64,000 nt of DNA from UBA6163 sp031411655 (GTDB taxonomy: Bacteria > Planctomycetota > Planctomycetia > Pirellulales > Pirellulaceae), in contig JANOBM010000124.1 of the NCBI GenBank assembly GCA_031411655.1, positions 62,001 to 126,000 of the forward strand. The letters run 5' to 3'. The notes below the pieces were generated by a model, which had not been told where the DNA came from, did no database searches, and worked only from the letters and a program-made list of their open reading frames with translations. Positions 61,361 to 64,000 of this stretch are shown one piece after another. Within the stretch, counting starts at the first letter, position 1. Each line of letters starts with the position of its first letter. The position numbers and the translations under genes were made by a program.

Positions 61361-64000
61361 GTGACTTTCAGCTCGTTTCGACCAGTAACCATGAATGGCG
61401 TGGCTCTGGGGTTTGCCCTCGCAGGGTCGTTGTTTGGTTTTTTGAGTTCGTCGTCCGGCTTGGCTAGGGGCGAAGAAACCCCTGCAGCGGAGTCGGTAAA
61501 GCCCGTCAGTTTTCATGCCGACGTGATGCCGATCCTGCGTGCAAATTGCCTTGGTTGCCATCAAGGAGCGAAGCACCGCGGTGAATACGTGATGACTCAG
61601 TTCGAGGCACTGGTATCAGGCGGTGAGTCGGGGACGCCCGCGATTGTTCCGGGTAATCCGGATGCGAGCAATTTGGTGACCCAAATCACCCCGGTGGATG
61701 GCCACGCTGAAATGCCCGATGAGCCCGCAAAGCCGCTTTCGCAAACAGAGATCGAACTGATTCGTCGCTGGATCGCGGAAGGCGCAAAAAACGATTCTCC
61801 AGCAACGTCAAGCCGATTCGACGCGGCTAACCCACCGGTCTATCGCAACCCGCCAACGATCACGTCGACCGATATTTCGCCAAATGGAAAGTGGGTCGCC
61901 GCCGCAGGTTATCACGAAGTGTTTATCATCGATGCGGCCTCCGGGCAACGAATTCATCGATTGGTGGGCAATAGCCCACGGATCAACAGCGTCCGATTTT
62001 CGCCTGATTCCATGCGGCTTGCCGTTGCCGCAGGTACACCCGCCATTGCCGGTGAAATCCAGATTTGGAATCCTGAGACGGCAGAACTCGTACTTTCAAC
62101 CTCGGTCACCTACGACACGCTCTCGGGCGTTCGATGGTCGCCAGACGGAACGCGTCTTTCGTTTGGAGCAGGCGACAACACGCTGCGCGCGATTGACTCG
62201 ACGACCGGACAGCAGGTGCTATTTCAGGGAGCTCACGAAGACTGGGTGCTCGATACCGTCTTTACAGTTGACGGTAAACACTTGATCTCGGTCGCGCGCG
62301 ACATGTCCTGCAAGCTTACCGAAGTAGAGACTGAACGGTTTATCGACAATATCACATCGATCACACCGGGTGCTCTGTCGGGCGGATTGAATAGTGTTGA
62401 GCGTCATCCCTTGCGCGATGAAGTATTGCTTGGTGGCGCCGATGGGAAGGCGAAGGTGTATCGCGTCTTTCGCCAAACGGCGCGGGTGATCGGCGACGAT
62501 GCAAACTTGATTCGCCAAATGCCGGCGATGGCGGGTCGTATTTTTTCGGTAGCAATCAGCCCAGATGGCTCACGCCTGGCTGCCGCCGCCACCCTTGACG
62601 GCCAAAGCGAAGTTCGCGTCTGGAATTATGACTTCGCAGGCACCATGTCAGATGAGCTAAAGCAGTTAGCAGCCAAACCAGCCGCCGAACTGTCCCCGGA
62701 AGAAAAGAAACGACTGGACGATTACGCCGGTTCGCCTGTCACCCAGGTGTGGCAAGCAGAGATTGCCGATGCGTCCATCTATAGCATTCGTTTCGCGGCA
62801 GATCAGTCGTTGATCGTCGCTGGGGATGATGGCAAGATCCGGCGTTACGATCCAAGTGGCCAGCTTGGCCTGGTCATTGAACCAATTGATCCTTCGAGCG
62901 TTCAATCCGTCAGCCAAACGCAAATCGCATTTGATCCCATCGTTTGGACCCGTGACCGTGTCGCGAAAAGCGATCACGCATCGGAGAACGTGCCCCTTGC
63001 TGATCAAGTCACAAGCCTCCAAATCGCCCCGAACGCAGTATCCCTTAGCGGGCCGCTCTCCTACACCCAGACCGTCGTTACGGCAGTTTTGCAGGACGGG
63101 TCGACCGCCGATGTCACTCGTGCCGTCGCTTGGTCGGTTCCGAATTTTATCGCCGCCACTCCGACAGGCCTGCTAAGGCCGATTGCAAACGGTAGGGGCC
63201 CAGCAACGGTCAGCTATGGCAATCATTCGGTTTCATTCGAAATCGATGTTGAAGGTCTCGCGACGGCGGACTCAGCAGGTAATAACGACATCGATTTCAT
63301 CCGCGATGTGAATCCCGTCTTGAGTCGACTGGGATGCAATCAAGGCACGTGCCATGGAGCCCAAGCCGGGAAGAACGGTTTTAAGCTTTCCCTTCGCGGG
63401 TACGACCCCATTTTTGATCTTCGCGCTTTAACTGATGATCATGCGGCCAGACGAATCAACTCGTCGGATCCCGACCAATCATTGATGCTGCTCAAGCCGC
63501 TGGGAATCGCACCTCATCAAGGCGGCAAATTGATGTCTGCGAATGACCCCGCGTTCGCGATCCTCCAACGATGGATCGCTGATGGTTGTAAACTCAAACT
63601 GGATACGCCGCGCGTTTCTAAGATCGAGATCTCTCCCACCAACCCAGTTGTCAATTCAACCGGAGCAAGTCAGCAAGTTCGCGTTGTTGCTTATTACAGC
63701 AACGGACTTTCTCGTGATGTGACCGCCGAAGCGTTTCTCACCAGCGGGAATTCTGAAGTGGCCGAAGCGGCAAGCGATGGACTGCTCAAAGCGGTTCGTC
63801 GTGGGGAGGCTCCGCTCCTGGCGAGGTATGAAGGTAATTATGCCGCGACGACGATGACGGTGATGGGGAAGCGAGACGATTTCCAGTGGGTGGAGCCGCC
63901 AACCTGGAATCGCATCGATGAGTTCGTCACGACGAAGTGGAAACGACTCAAGATTCAACCGAGCGAACTCTGCACCGACGAGGAGTTCCTTCGCCGCGTG
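61361..64000 (+). CDS. PSCyt1 / WD40 / Ig-like / PSCyt-N / DUF1549 secreted protein (partial, 3' end off window)
   Basis: 880 codons open to the window edge. The GTG start with a good ribosome site gives a signal around NGVALGFALAGSLFGFLSS. Domains: PSCyt1 cytochrome domain with CLGCH (about 63-67); WD40 propeller (about 165-480: SPNGKWVAAAGYHEVFIID, FSPDSMRLAVAAG); Big2-like strands (about 555-630); a second haem-like motif of spaced form CNQGTCHG (659 on); further Big2-like strands; and the beginning of DUF1549 (DEEFLRRV at the edge). It is an elaborated relative of the 36372 protein, with an extra haem domain and propeller. A DUF1553 segment and a DUF1501 neighbour are expected beyond the window. 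Confidence 0.92.
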   Translation, partial: MTFSSFRPVTMNGVALGFALAGSLFGFLSSSSGLARGEETPAAESVKPVSFHADVMPILRANCLGCHQGAKHRGEYVMTQFEALVSGGESGTPAIVPGNPDASNLVTQITPVDGHAEMPDEPAKPLSQTEIELIRRWIAEGAKNDSPATSSRFDAANPPVYRNPPTITSTDISPNGKWVAAAGYHEVFIIDAASGQRIHRLVGNSPRINSVRFSPDSMRLAVAAGTPAIAGEIQIWNPETAELVLSTSVTYDTLSGVRWSPDGTRLSFGAGDNTLRAIDSTTGQQVLFQGAHEDWVLDTVFTVDGKHLISVARDMSCKLTEVETERFIDNITSITPGALSGGLNSVERHPLRDEVLLGGADGKAKVYRVFRQTARVIGDDANLIRQMPAMAGRIFSVAISPDGSRLAAAATLDGQSEVRVWNYDFAGTMSDELKQLAAKPAAELSPEEKKRLDDYAGSPVTQVWQAEIADASIYSIRFAADQSLIVAGDDGKIRRYDPSGQLGLVIEPIDPSSVQSVSQTQIAFDPIVWTRDRVAKSDHASENVPLADQVTSLQIAPNAVSLSGPLSYTQTVVTAVLQDGSTADVTRAVAWSVPNFIAATPTGLLRPIANGRGPATVSYGNHSVSFEIDVEGLATADSAGNNDIDFIRDVNPVLSRLGCNQGTCHGAQAGKNGFKLSLRGYDPIFDLRALTDDHAARRINSSDPDQSLMLLKPLGIAPHQGGKLMSANDPAFAILQRWIADGCKLKLDTPRVSKIEISPTNPVVNSTGASQQVRVVAYYSNGLSRDVTAEAFLTSGNSEVAEAASDGLLKAVRRGEAPLLARYEGNYAATTMTVMGKRDDFQWVEPPTWNRIDEFVTTKWKRLKIQPSELCTDEEFLRRV

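Noticed and set aside
1..64000. Mobile elements, prophage, CRISPR, tRNA or rRNA genes
   Set aside because: Looked for transposase or integrase motifs, regularly spaced repeats and tRNA-like structures; none seen.

Overview
The window looks like chromosome of a marine planctomycete of the Pirellulaceae (Rhodopirellula/Blastopirellula type). The evidence is the set of families that are abundant in that group: secreted PSCyt/DUF1549/DUF1553 proteins paired with Tat-exported DUF1501 proteins, a DUF1559 pseudopilin-like protein, PVC-type membrane-bound dehydrogenases fused to cytochrome c, an N-terminal LEPR-type motif on an exported protein, a kinase plus ECF sigma pair, and ExeA-like ATPases. 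I saw no rRNA, tRNA, transposase, integrase, phage gene or CRISPR array.

Layout. 1-2060: two overlapping minus-strand genes for a heterodimeric ABC exporter. 2181-9891: a small unknown gene and two large secreted dehydrogenase/cytochrome c proteins, one with ThuA and discoidin domains. 10348-12297: a secreted vanadium-haloperoxidase-like protein with RTX repeats. 12310-18448: a sulfate-uptake island. A sigma-54 activator diverges from sbp-cysT-cysW-cysA-yezD, with a perfect palindrome and a -24/-12 promoter between them. 18716-22854: a DUF1559 protein and a WD40 lipoprotein whose C-terminal half carries a fourfold repeat I cannot assign. 23094-26489: an apparent operon of EF-hand protein, response regulator, histidine kinase and methyltransferase. 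26592-42443: a long plus-strand run of secreted degradative or redox proteins: double esterase/SMP-30, EF-hand/redoxin/copper monooxygenase-like, and two PSCyt/DUF1501 cassettes.

42486-49283: a decayed-looking small membrane ORF, a PQQ-type beta-propeller, an orphan DUF1851 (Tdi1-like) protein, a minus-strand kinase/ECF sigma pair, and a divergent Rrf2 regulator / DUF3365 haem protein pair. Two intergenic inverted-repeat elements follow. 49552-53806: a tight minus-strand operon (TM protein, MinD/CpsD-like P-loop protein lacking the Walker A lysine, ExeA-like ATPase, KdsB), probably tied to envelope polysaccharide. 54084-57785: full-length cobalamin-dependent methionine synthase. 58312-60845: a REC/HD-GYP protein and an MFS transporter. 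61361-64000: the start of a third PSCyt/WD40 protein, running off the end.

Common themes are export (most products carry Sec, Tat or lipoprotein signals), c-type haem (seven proteins with CxxCH-like motifs) and calcium binding (one RTX protein, two EF-hand proteins). Five loci also carry near-perfect 15-16 nt tandem duplications. All functional statements come from motif recognition by eye; no database search was run.
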